Positions 1 to 6,308 of a stretch of 9,269 nucleotides of DNA are shown here, one piece after another. This stretch comes from JBBDRW01 sp040905265 (GTDB lineage Bacteria; Bacteroidota; Rhodothermia; Balneolales; Balneolaceae): assembly GCA_040905265.1 (NCBI GenBank), contig JBBDRW010000049.1:1-9269 (forward strand), given 5' to 3'. Made by a program: the position numbers and the translations under genes. Within the stretch, counting starts at the first letter, position 1, and each line of letters begins with the position of its first letter. The notes under the pieces were generated by a model. It saw only the letters and a list, made by a program, of their open reading frames with translations, was not told where the DNA came from and searched no databases.

Positions 1-1701
1 CAGGCCTGGACCTTTATACTGGTGGGACTCTCCTTTGCACTCTACATCGGGATTGCAATCTGGGCGCGTGTCGCCTCAACCAGTGATTTTTATATAGCCG
101 GAAAAACCGTACACCCGCTGGCAAACGGTATGGCGACAGCTGCCGACTGGATGTCTGCCGCCTCGTTCATTTCGATGGCGGGTATGATCGCCTTTTTGGG
201 GTATGACGGCTCGGTCTATCTGATGGGATGGACCGGTGGATATGTACTGCTGGCTCTTCTTCTGGCACCCTATCTTCGAAAATTCGGCAAATTTACCGTA
301 CCCGATTTTGTCGGAGACCGGTACTATTCAGATCTGGCGCGGGTAGTCGCCATTGTCTGTGCCATCTTCATCTCGTTTACCTACGTTGCAGGGCAGATGC
401 GGGGTGTGGGGATTGTGTTTTCCCGGTTCCTTGACCTGGACATCAATATGGGAGTTGTGATCGGCATGATCATCGTCTTTTTCTATGCTGTTCTGGGAGG
501 GATGAAAGGGATCACCTATACACAGGTTGCACAATACTGTGTGTTGATCTTTGCCTATCTGGTCCCGGTTATATTTGTCTCAATCCTGATGACCGGAAAC
601 CCGATCCCCCAGCTCGGTTTTGGAGGAACTATTGATGACGGGTCCGGCACCTATCTGCTGGACCGGCTGGACGGCCTGATGACCGATCTCGGGTTTACCA
701 ACTATACCGACGGTACAAAATCGACCATCGATGTCTTTTTTATTACTGCGGCTCTGATGGTGGGGACGGCCGGCCTCCCTCATGTGATCATCCGGTTTTT
801 TACAGTGCCCAGAGTACGGGATGCAAGGCTGTCGGCCGGATATGCCTGTATCTTTATCGTTCTTCTCTACAGCACGGCTCCGGCCGTTGCCGCATTTGTC
901 AAAACGAACCTGATAAAAACGGTGGACCGGGTCGAATACAGCCAGGTCCCTGAGTGGTTTCAAAACTGGGAATCGACCGGGCTGCTGCAGTTTGAGGATA
1001 AAAACATGGATGGAAGAATCCAGTATCTTGCAGATGAAGAGCTGAATGAGCTGACCATCGATCCGGATATCATGGTTTTGGCGAGCCCGGAGATTGCCGG
1101 GCTCCCAAACTGGGTTGTCGGCCTGGTTGCTGCCGGCGGACTGGCTGCGGCACTCTCAACGGCTGCCGGATTGCTGCTGGTTCTTGCTACAGCCATAGCC
1201 CATGACCTGTTAAAACGGACATTTGTGCCAACACTTACCGACAAACAGGAGCTGGTGATTGCCCGGGTTACCATATTTGGTACAGTGATGGTGGCAGGCT
1301 ACTTTGGCATCCATCCACCTGGATTTGTTGCCCAGACAGTCGCGTTTGCCTTCGGCCTGGCAGCAGCTTCCTTCTTTCCGGCCATTCTGATGGGGATCTT
1401 TTTCAAACGGATGAACAAGGAGGGTGCGATTGCGGGGATGGTTGCAGGAATCCTGTTTACTGCTTCCTATATTATCTATTTCACCTATCTGAATCCGGAC
1501 CTCAACCATTCCGGGTACTGGTGGTTCGGAATTTCGCCGGAAGGGATTGGAACCGTAGGTATGATGATTAACTTCGGGGTCGCACTGGCCGTAGCGAAAT
1601 TTAGCAAAGCACCTCCAACGGAGATCCAGGAATTGGTCGAGACCATCCGGATTCCAAGAGACTTGCTGAAAAAAAGCGAGCCGGAGGATGAGGATGCCTG
1701 A
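1..1701 (+). CDS. Sodium:solute symporter, VC_2705 subfamily (5'-truncated by window edge)
   Basis: This is an inner-membrane Na+/solute symporter of the SSS family, cousin of the acetate permease ActP; the substrate is probably a small carboxylate but cannot be read from sequence. The frame is open from base 1 (QAWTFIL...), so the GTG at 22 is internal and only a few N-terminal residues are probably missing. Visible are many hydrophobic helices, the family-typical stretch NGMATAADWMSAASFISMAG near the N-terminus, GWTGGYVLLALLLAPYLRKF, the GLPHVIIRFFTVP segment, and AALSTAAGLLLVLATAIAHD. A hydrophilic insert carries an EF-hand-like loop DKNMDGRIQY (997-1026). The protein ends in an acidic cytoplasmic tail. 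In this subfamily a small DUF4212 subunit gene usually lies directly upstream; that would be outside the window. Family assignment is confident, substrate is not. Confidence 0.93.
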   Translation, partial: QAWTFILVGLSFALYIGIAIWARVASTSDFYIAGKTVHPLANGMATAADWMSAASFISMAGMIAFLGYDGSVYLMGWTGGYVLLALLLAPYLRKFGKFTVPDFVGDRYYSDLARVVAIVCAIFISFTYVAGQMRGVGIVFSRFLDLDINMGVVIGMIIVFFYAVLGGMKGITYTQVAQYCVLIFAYLVPVIFVSILMTGNPIPQLGFGGTIDDGSGTYLLDRLDGLMTDLGFTNYTDGTKSTIDVFFITAALMVGTAGLPHVIIRFFTVPRVRDARLSAGYACIFIVLLYSTAPAVAAFVKTNLIKTVDRVEYSQVPEWFQNWESTGLLQFEDKNMDGRIQYLADEELNELTIDPDIMVLASPEIAGLPNWVVGLVAAGGLAAALSTAAGLLLVLATAIAHDLLKRTFVPTLTDKQELVIARVTIFGTVMVAGYFGIHPPGFVAQTVAFAFGLAAASFFPAILMGIFFKRMNKEGAIAGMVAGILFTASYIIYFTYLNPDLNHSGYWWFGISPEGIGTVGMMINFGVALAVAKFSKAPPTEIQELVETIRIPRDLLKKSEPEDEDA

Positions 1702-1711
1702 AACTGTGACT

Positions 1712-1783
1712 ATGAATGAGCCATTGATCCTGACGCTGGCATCCGACCATCTTCCGGTTGTGGCTGAGTTTCGGTTTCAGTAA
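1712..1783 (+). pseudogene. Possible C-terminal remnant of an endonuclease/exonuclease/phosphatase (EEP) family gene
   Basis: Eleven bases after the symporter stop a short open frame reads MNEPLILTLASDHLPVVAEF and a few more residues before TAA at 1781. The piece ASDHLPVVAEF matches the way EEP-superfamily (DNase I-like) proteins end: the SDH motif carries the catalytic Asp-His pair and is normally followed by PV and a last beta strand, then the stop. Nothing upstream in this frame looks like the rest of such a protein, since it is overlapped by the symporter. I therefore read it as the scar of a deleted gene. It is only about 14 informative residues long, so chance similarity is possible; a translated small peptide is the other option. 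Confidence 0.45.
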
Positions 1784-1891
1784 TATGGCGCGCATCCATA
1801 CGAATGATTCACGAAACCTGGAAGCTCCGCGGGAAGAGAATCTCGAACATCCGGTAAGACAACATTCAAACAAACCAGTACCAAACAATTG

Positions 1892-3721
1892 ATGAACTCC
1901 ATAAACCGAATACCGATTCAAGCCCTTCTGATATTCACTGTCTCTGTTTTTTCTCTCTATTCCTGCAGTTCGGGGGATTCCGGCGATGATCCATTTCAGG
2001 TGCCTTCAGAAATGCCGTCTGAAGGATATTTTACCAAGACAGAACTGATTGAGGGAGGGACGCTGACAGAGCCAACCGAAATGACAATTCTGCCAAATCT
2101 CGATATCCTCATCGCTCAGCGACGGGGTGAGATACTGCTCTACAATCAGGAATCCGGAACACTTTCCGACGCGGGATTTCTGGATGTCTACTGGCAGACA
2201 GAGGCTCCGGGAGTGAATGCAGAAGAGGGAGTGATTGGTATCCAGGCGGATCCCGATTTCGAGAGCAACAACTTCATCTTCATCTTTTATACTCCCGCCG
2301 ACACCTCTGTTAACCGGATTTCACGATTTCTATTCACGGACGGTACGATCGATATGGAGTCGGAAACGGTTGTGCTGGAGTTCTACTCCGACCGGCACAT
2401 CTGTTGCCACACCGGCGGGTCCCTTGCCTTTGACAGTGAAGGTTTGCTCTATGCGTCAACCGGTGACAACGCGACACCCTTTAACCAGCGGGGAGAGCCC
2501 TATGTGCTCGGCGGATATGCACCGCTTGATGAACGGCCCGGTTTCGAGCAGTATGACGCGCGCCGTACCTCCGGAAACTCCAGTGATCTGAGGGGGAAGA
2601 TTTTGCGTATCCGTGTTCTGGAAGATGGCAGTTATGAAATTCCGGAGGGGAATCTCTATCCACAGGGCATGGAGATGACCAGGCCGGAGATCTATGTTCA
2701 GGGAACGCGAAATCCCTACCGGATCTCGGTGGATCCGAAGAGCGGGTTTCTCTATTGGGGTGAAGTCGGGCCGGATGCAGCCAACGACAGTCTGGGAATC
2801 CGCGGCCCTATGGGGTATGACGAGATTAACCAGGCTCGGGAAGCCGGGCACTACGGGTGGCCCTTCTTTGTCGGGGAAAACCGGCCCTACAATGAGTATG
2901 ACTTTAATACCGGTGTTCCCGGAGAGATGTTTGATCCGGAGCAGCCTCTGAACCGCTCTCCGAACAATACCGGGCTGACCGAGCTGCCGCCGGCAGAGCC
3001 TGCATTTATTGCCTATCCCTACTCCCGGTCGGAGCAGTTTCCAATACTTGGCAGCGGCGGCCGGAATGCAATGGCCGGCCCGGTTTTCTACAGAGATCTC
3101 TATCCGGAAGCGACCCGGCTCCCGGACTTTTTTCATGGCAAACTCTTTATCTATGACTGGATCCGGGACTGGATCATGGTGGTTACCTTGAACGAAGACG
3201 GGGATCTGGTAAAACTGGAGCCCTTTATGGAGGAGTCTTCCTTTTTCTCAATCAGTGATATGGAGCTTGGGCCCGATGGCCGGCTCTATCTGCTGGAATA
3301 TGGAAAGGGGTGGTTCTCCAGGAATCCTGATTCAGGGCTGTCGAGAATCGATGTCGATCCGGATTTTCAGGAAGCGGCGTCAGCCGCCGGGAATGGAGGA
3401 GAGGAACAGGATGGGGAATCTGCACCGGAGGGCCATCAGGCAGGCACTGTAGAGGTAGAAGGAAGAGAACTTGCTATGACACTCGATTGCAGGGCGTGCC
3501 ATCTCGAATCCGGGAGTTCCATCGGCCCCTCGTATGAAGAGATCGCCGAGCGTTACCAAAATGAACAGGCAGCGGATGAGAGACTCGTCCGGTCGATTCT
3601 CCAGGGTAGTTCCGGAATCTGGGGGAATGCCAATATGCCTGCACATCCGGCCATGAGCGAAGTGGACGCTCTCAAAATCATAGCCTGGATCAGGTCTCTG
3701 GAAGAGGGTGGCGGGGAATAA
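1892..3721 (+). CDS. Lipoprotein PQQ-dependent sugar dehydrogenase (GSDH family) with C-terminal cytochrome c domain
   Basis: This is a 609-residue exported lipoprotein that probably oxidises a sugar or sugar derivative and passes electrons to its own haem. Start: ATG 1892 is preferred to the adjacent TTG 1889. Residues 1-25 form a lipoprotein signal peptide with lipobox LYSC (Cys25). Residues about 45-490 are a glucose/sorbosone dehydrogenase beta-propeller: HTGGSLAFD with putative catalytic His173, STGDNATPF, YWGEVGPDAAND near 288-299, and EAGHYGWPFFVGEN. Two adjacent cysteines (171-172) precede His173. An acidic, Gly/Glu-rich linker (about 494-525) leads to a cytochrome c domain: haem motif CRACH at 533-537, GPSYEEIA, and probable axial Met582 in NANMPAHP. 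There is no visible Shine-Dalgarno. PQQ dependence is a family inference; some relatives have lost cofactor binding. Likely works at the outer face of a membrane with the ThuA protein downstream. Confidence 0.88.
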   Translation: MNSINRIPIQALLIFTVSVFSLYSCSSGDSGDDPFQVPSEMPSEGYFTKTELIEGGTLTEPTEMTILPNLDILIAQRRGEILLYNQESGTLSDAGFLDVYWQTEAPGVNAEEGVIGIQADPDFESNNFIFIFYTPADTSVNRISRFLFTDGTIDMESETVVLEFYSDRHICCHTGGSLAFDSEGLLYASTGDNATPFNQRGEPYVLGGYAPLDERPGFEQYDARRTSGNSSDLRGKILRIRVLEDGSYEIPEGNLYPQGMEMTRPEIYVQGTRNPYRISVDPKSGFLYWGEVGPDAANDSLGIRGPMGYDEINQAREAGHYGWPFFVGENRPYNEYDFNTGVPGEMFDPEQPLNRSPNNTGLTELPPAEPAFIAYPYSRSEQFPILGSGGRNAMAGPVFYRDLYPEATRLPDFFHGKLFIYDWIRDWIMVVTLNEDGDLVKLEPFMEESSFFSISDMELGPDGRLYLLEYGKGWFSRNPDSGLSRIDVDPDFQEAASAAGNGGEEQDGESAPEGHQAGTVEVEGRELAMTLDCRACHLESGSSIGPSYEEIAERYQNEQAADERLVRSILQGSSGIWGNANMPAHPAMSEVDALKIIAWIRSLEEGGGE

Positions 3722-3835
3722 TGGGCAAGCCCGTTTATTCCACAGAAGTTTTCCGGTAAAATGTAAAAAATTGTCTGATTTCAATTCATTGTCTGTAGTG
3801 GGTACAAACAATGGATATTTTGAATTATACTTACA

Positions 3836-3975
3836 GGAGCCTTTGCAAAACCGTCTTTTTGCTCAATATCTTCGTTATCGGGATTTTAAAATCCTCACAT
3901 ATGCTCAATATGCTGCGGTTTTAAAATCCCTCTGGCCTCGATCTTGACCAAAAATCCTGGTTTTTCAAAACCTCC
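3836..3975. mobile_element. 140 bp MITE-like palindromic element with flanking TTACA direct repeats
   Basis: The ends are imperfect inverted repeats: GGAGCCTTTGCAAAACC (3836-3852) against the reverse complement of GGTTTTTCAAAACCTCC (3959-3975), 14 of 17 matching. Immediately outside both ends lies TTACA (3831-3835 and 3976-3980), which looks like a 5 bp target-site duplication. Inside is a perfect 12 bp inverted repeat, GGGATTTTAAAA (3880-3891) with TTTTAAAATCCC (3919-3930), and at the core CATAT-GCTCA-ATATG (3898-3912). All pairs share a centre near 3905, and the arms between them also partly match, so the whole unit is one long imperfect hairpin. It carries no transposase and is too short to. 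The rest of the gap 3722-4066 holds no convincing gene. I cannot name an insertion sequence family. Confidence 0.7.
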
Positions 3976-4066
3976 TTACAGAAAACTTTGTAAACCCCGA
4001 TTTCCGGGAGCGCTTTCAGTTGCGTTCACGGCACCCGGTTTCACCTACAATCAAACCAGACGTCGT

Positions 4067-4975
4067 ATGAAATTTCATCTACTATTTACAACCCTGCTTG
4101 CACTGTTTCTTACCGCAGGTACGCTGCCTGTTCCGGCGGATAACCCCTCAACGGAGGAAGAGTCTGTTCAGGATGCAAAAAAACTGGTATTGGTTGCTGG
4201 CAGGGCCAGCCACAGTACCGGAACCCATGAATTTCGGGCCGGTGTACTCCTGTTCGAACGCTGCCTTGCCGGTGTGTCGGATGTACAGGTCGAGACCCAC
4301 TTTGAAGGATGGCCTGAAGATGATTCTGCATTTGACGGAGCGGACGCAATTGTTCTTTTCATGGATGGAGGCGGGCGCCACCCGGTTGTTCAGGGAGGCC
4401 GGCTGGATCTGATGCAGCAGCATATCGATAACGGTGTCGGTTTTGCCGCGATGCACTATGGAGTGGAGGTGCCGGCAGATAACGGCGGTGACCAGTTCAA
4501 GGAGTGGATTGGCGGCCACTACGAAACCAATTATTCTGCCAATCCGATCTGGGAGGCACAGTATGAAAATATTCCAAACCACCCGATCGGGCGGGGAGTC
4601 GAATCGTTCTCGGCTCAGGATGAGTGGTATTTCAGTATCCGGTTCCGGCCTGATATGGTGGGGGTAACACCTCTGTTGGTAGCATACCCTTCGGATGAGA
4701 CGCGGGACGGGCCTTATGTCCACCCCAGAGGCCCCTATGATCACATTGTAGAGCGGAAAGGGGAGAGTGAAATCATGTCCTGGGCTGTCGAGCGCAAGGA
4801 TGGCGGTCGCGGTTTCGGGTTTACAGGCGGCCACTTTCACGACAATTGGGGGGACGAGAGCTATCGAAAATTTGTTCTCAATGCGTTTGTCTGGCTTACC
4901 GGGGCGGATGTTCCTGAAAACGGTGTAAGTTGTACCGTCACCGAAGAGGATCTGCAGCAGAACCTGGACGAATAG
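4067..4975 (+). CDS. Exported ThuA-like domain protein
   Basis: A 302-residue protein of the ThuA (trehalose utilisation-like) family, which has a class I glutamine-amidotransferase-like fold. ThuA proteins are tied to 3-keto-sugar metabolism in rhizobia, but the exact reaction of exported relatives is unsettled. The frame stays open upstream to 3944, inside the palindromic element, but ATG 4067 is chosen because it opens directly onto a Sec signal peptide (KFHLLFTTLLALFLTAG) with likely cleavage near residues 20-25. The domain spans about 39-282: LVLVAGRASHSTGTHEF, ADAIVLFMDGGGRHP, GVGFAAMHYGVEVP, WIGGHYETNYS, NHPIGRG, QDEWYFSIRF, and GRGFGFTGGHFHDNWGDESYRKFVLNAFVWLTG, typical of the family. 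No Shine-Dalgarno is visible. It follows the sugar dehydrogenase gene but is separated from it by the mobile-looking element, so co-transcription is uncertain. Confidence 0.88.
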   Translation: MKFHLLFTTLLALFLTAGTLPVPADNPSTEEESVQDAKKLVLVAGRASHSTGTHEFRAGVLLFERCLAGVSDVQVETHFEGWPEDDSAFDGADAIVLFMDGGGRHPVVQGGRLDLMQQHIDNGVGFAAMHYGVEVPADNGGDQFKEWIGGHYETNYSANPIWEAQYENIPNHPIGRGVESFSAQDEWYFSIRFRPDMVGVTPLLVAYPSDETRDGPYVHPRGPYDHIVERKGESEIMSWAVERKDGGRGFGFTGGHFHDNWGDESYRKFVLNAFVWLTGADVPENGVSCTVTEEDLQQNLDE

Positions 4976-5019
4976 CTGTCGTTGAGCAAATTCTGCCAGC
5001 CTGGTTTGGAGCGAAATCG

Positions 5020-5478
5020 TTATTCTCGAAACCGTTTATCGAACCGGAAATCATGCACGGCCATCTGCTTCACATTCTCAATATCGGGGTGGCCGGGATT
5101 AATCAGCACGTTCCATTCTGTCGGGATAACAGCAGAAGGAACAAACAATAAAAGACTCGATTGCGCTGCGATCCAATCGGATCCGATATTCATGAGCGGT
5201 TCCGGTGAAGGCCAGCCGCTCCAATTCCCGGGGAGCCTGTTCATATCGATCCGTCCGGCCGGGATCGAATCGGGGACAGAAAGCACCATCAGTTGAAGAT
5301 CATTCGGCAGGGATGCTACTGATGTATTCACCAGCATCTCTAATGCAGCGAGTGAAGCTGTAGGAGACGTATAGAGTACGGCAACACCCTTATGGTTCCA
5401 GCGTCCGCCATAGCGCCTGGCTCCCTCTCCACTCAGATCCCGGATATATCTCTTTCTGGCAATCCGGAAGAGCTCCAT
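5020..5478 (-). CDS. RES-domain toxin of an Xre/RES toxin-antitoxin pair
   Basis: A 152-residue RES-family toxin. Characterised members attack NAD+ (MbcT as an NAD+ phosphorylase, others as NAD-degrading or ADP-ribosylating enzymes), stopping growth when the antitoxin is lost. The frame is open further upstream to 5601, but ATG 5478 is the right start because it opens with the canonical MELFRIARKRY and overlaps the antitoxin stop as TGATG. Conserved positions are present: GEGARRYGGRWN with Arg26, VLYTS with Tyr36, LAALE with Glu47, then AQSSLLLFVPSAVIPTE with Ser107/108 and NVLINPGHPD. The C-terminus FRFDKRF is normal for the family, so the toxin appears full length and has all predicted active-site residues. 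The gene is convergent with the ThuA gene, 44 bp apart. There is no clear Shine-Dalgarno, suggesting translation is coupled to the antitoxin. Confidence 0.9.
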   Translation of the reverse strand: MELFRIARKRYIRDLSGEGARRYGGRWNHKGVAVLYTSPTASLAALEMLVNTSVASLPNDLQLMVLSVPDSIPAGRIDMNRLPGNWSGWPSPEPLMNIGSDWIAAQSSLLLFVPSAVIPTEWNVLINPGHPDIENVKQMAVHDFRFDKRFRE

Positions 5479-5906
5479 CAGGAGAAGACCCCGTGCTCTA
5501 TTCTGCCAAGTGTGTCCATCACCATCCTGGCTCCAAATCCTGTATCCAGCAGGCTCAGGGGAGTCTGCTGGTCGAATGCAGGCATTGGCGTATGAAGCCA
5601 AGTTTGCAGCGTTTCACGGCTGTTGAATACCTCCATCCCTTTCTCCAGTACTTCTACAATGAGTAATGCACGTTCGGAAACATTTGGATCAAGCAGCTCG
5701 TCGTCACGATACCTCTGTATAGTACGCAACGTAACTGGCAGCAGTGCGGAAAGTTCTCTGATAGAAAGTGAGCTCCACTCGGCAATTTTGAGGAGAGATT
5801 TTTTGGAAATCCCTCTCCTGGCGATCTCAACCTGATCCAGGGGAGATCCGGTTGTGTAGGCGATCCCTTCATCGCGAAGGATATGATCAAACCCGAAATC
5901 GTTCAT
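5478..5906 (-). CDS. Xre/MbcA/ParS-like antitoxin (DUF2384 toxin-binding domain)
   Basis: A 142-residue antitoxin and likely autorepressor for the RES toxin. Residues about 34-92 form an Xre-like helix-turn-helix region (ISKKSLLKIAEWSSLSIREL, then LRTIQRYRDDELLDP and SERALLIVEVLEKGMEVF). Residues about 94-142 form the DUF2384 toxin-binding domain: FNSRETLQTWLHTPMPAF, TPLSLLDTGFGARMVMDTL, and the typical ending GRIEHGVF. Length and domain order are normal for this family. The gene precedes the toxin and its stop shares a base with the toxin start. Upstream DNA is AT-rich and carries a promoter-like pair and a palindrome (5942-5985) where this protein could bind. No Shine-Dalgarno is evident before ATG 5906. 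Confidence 0.9.
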   Translation of the reverse strand: MNDFGFDHILRDEGIAYTTGSPLDQVEIARRGISKKSLLKIAEWSSLSIRELSALLPVTLRTIQRYRDDELLDPNVSERALLIVEVLEKGMEVFNSRETLQTWLHTPMPAFDQQTPLSLLDTGFGARMVMDTLGRIEHGVFS

Positions 5907-5941
5907 CGGAATTTTATGATGTTAAATGACGTATTTATTCA

Positions 5942-5985
5942 GACAATTGTCGTTACAATGTACTTCAAATTATTTATATAGTCAA
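5942..5985 (-). promoter_or_regulatory. Candidate promoter and operator of the toxin-antitoxin operon
   Basis: Read on the minus strand, TTGACT (5985-5980) is followed after 17 bp by TACATT (5962-5957), a fair sigma-70-like pair. The same bases also fit a Bacteroidota-style layout, TTG then 20 bp then TACATTG. The perfect 10 bp palindrome GACAATTGTC (5942-5951) lies where transcription would start, and its ACAAT half-site recurs in TTACAATGTA (5953-5962) over the -10. This arrangement fits repression by the antitoxin. It is a prediction from pattern only. Confidence 0.5.
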
Positions 5986-6019
5986 TGTTACCAGGAAAGA
6001 GTATGGTTGACAAGCCACT

Positions 6020-6091
6020 AGGAGTTTGTCGGACTTAAGGGACCGATTTGGCGCCGCCGCAGGAGATTCGACGTAAGTCCGACAGACTCCT
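6020..6091. repeat. 18 bp near-perfect inverted repeat with 36 bp spacer
   Basis: AGGAGTTTGTCGGACTTA (6020-6037) and TAAGTCCGACAGACTCCT (6074-6091) are reverse complements with one mismatch in 18. The spacer is GC-rich around GGCGCCGCCGC and shows no further pairing of its own. There is no T-run after either arm, so it is unlike a terminator, and both neighbouring transcripts point away from it. It could be a decayed or internally deleted insertion sequence reduced to its ends, or a dispersed palindromic repeat. No target-site duplication is visible. It lies in the 402 bp gene-free stretch 5907-6308, which otherwise holds only the toxin-antitoxin promoter and the leader element at 6213-6275. 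Confidence 0.7.
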
Positions 6092-6212
6092 GGATTGGAT
6101 GAACTGGTTTTCGACTCTACAAAGAAGACGTTGATTTATATTTTTTCCAGACGAATGAGTTTGTTATCGTACCCGTAAACGTTGAGTGAATCCAACCGGG
6201 CAGAACCCCTGA

Positions 6213-6275
6213 ATCTCATGCAGCACACTGACACCCTGTCAACCTTCAACAGGACGCGAGTGAAGGGCATGAGAT
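6213..6275 (+). promoter_or_regulatory. Concentric dyad element ahead of the cupin/Tm-1 operon (candidate structured leader or operator)
   Basis: Three nested inverted repeats share one centre at 6244. ATCTCATGC (6213-6221) pairs with GCATGAGAT (6267-6275), CACT (6226-6229) with AGTG (6259-6262), and CCTGT (6235-6239) with ACAGG (6249-6253). The internal loops are symmetric (4 and 4, 5 and 5 nt) and the apical loop is 9 nt. The element ends 33 nt before the cupin start. A TATATT at 6137-6142 could be a -10 box that would put it in the transcript, but I see no matching -35. It matches no riboswitch class I recognise; a binding site for a dimeric regulator is the alternative. Confidence 0.45.
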
Positions 6276-6308
6276 CACAAATAAAATCGGAACGATGAAG
6301 TAATAGCT

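Noticed and set aside
2456..3136. 226-codon minus-strand frame opposite the dehydrogenase
   Set aside because: It is an antisense shadow of a well-supported gene with no recognisable domain.
3708..3947. 79-codon plus-strand frame after the dehydrogenase
   Set aside because: It begins inside the dehydrogenase tail and runs through the 140 bp palindromic element; its composition follows the repeat and it resembles no protein family.
3831..3980. CRISPR-like or tandem repeat array
   Set aside because: GCTCAATAT occurs only twice and without spacer periodicity; the repeats are explained by one palindromic element.
4020..4051. Possible promoter TTGCGT ... TACAAT before the ThuA gene
   Set aside because: The 20 bp spacing is too long for a sigma-70 pair and the Bacteroidota-type boxes do not fit either, so it is too weak to annotate.
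3944..4066. N-terminal extension of the ThuA frame
   Set aside because: It would start within the palindromic element and place a signal peptide 41 residues inside the protein; ATG 4067 gives a normal exported start.
4148..4840. 230-codon minus-strand frame opposite the ThuA gene
   Set aside because: It is an antisense shadow within conserved ThuA coding sequence, with no family features.
4976..5019. Terminator between the convergent ThuA and RES genes
   Set aside because: Only a very short GC pairing (CCAG/CTGG) is present and there is no T-run on either strand.
5479..5601. 41-codon N-terminal extension of the RES toxin
   Set aside because: It lies wholly over the antitoxin's C-terminal domain in another frame, and the canonical RES opening begins at ATG 5478.
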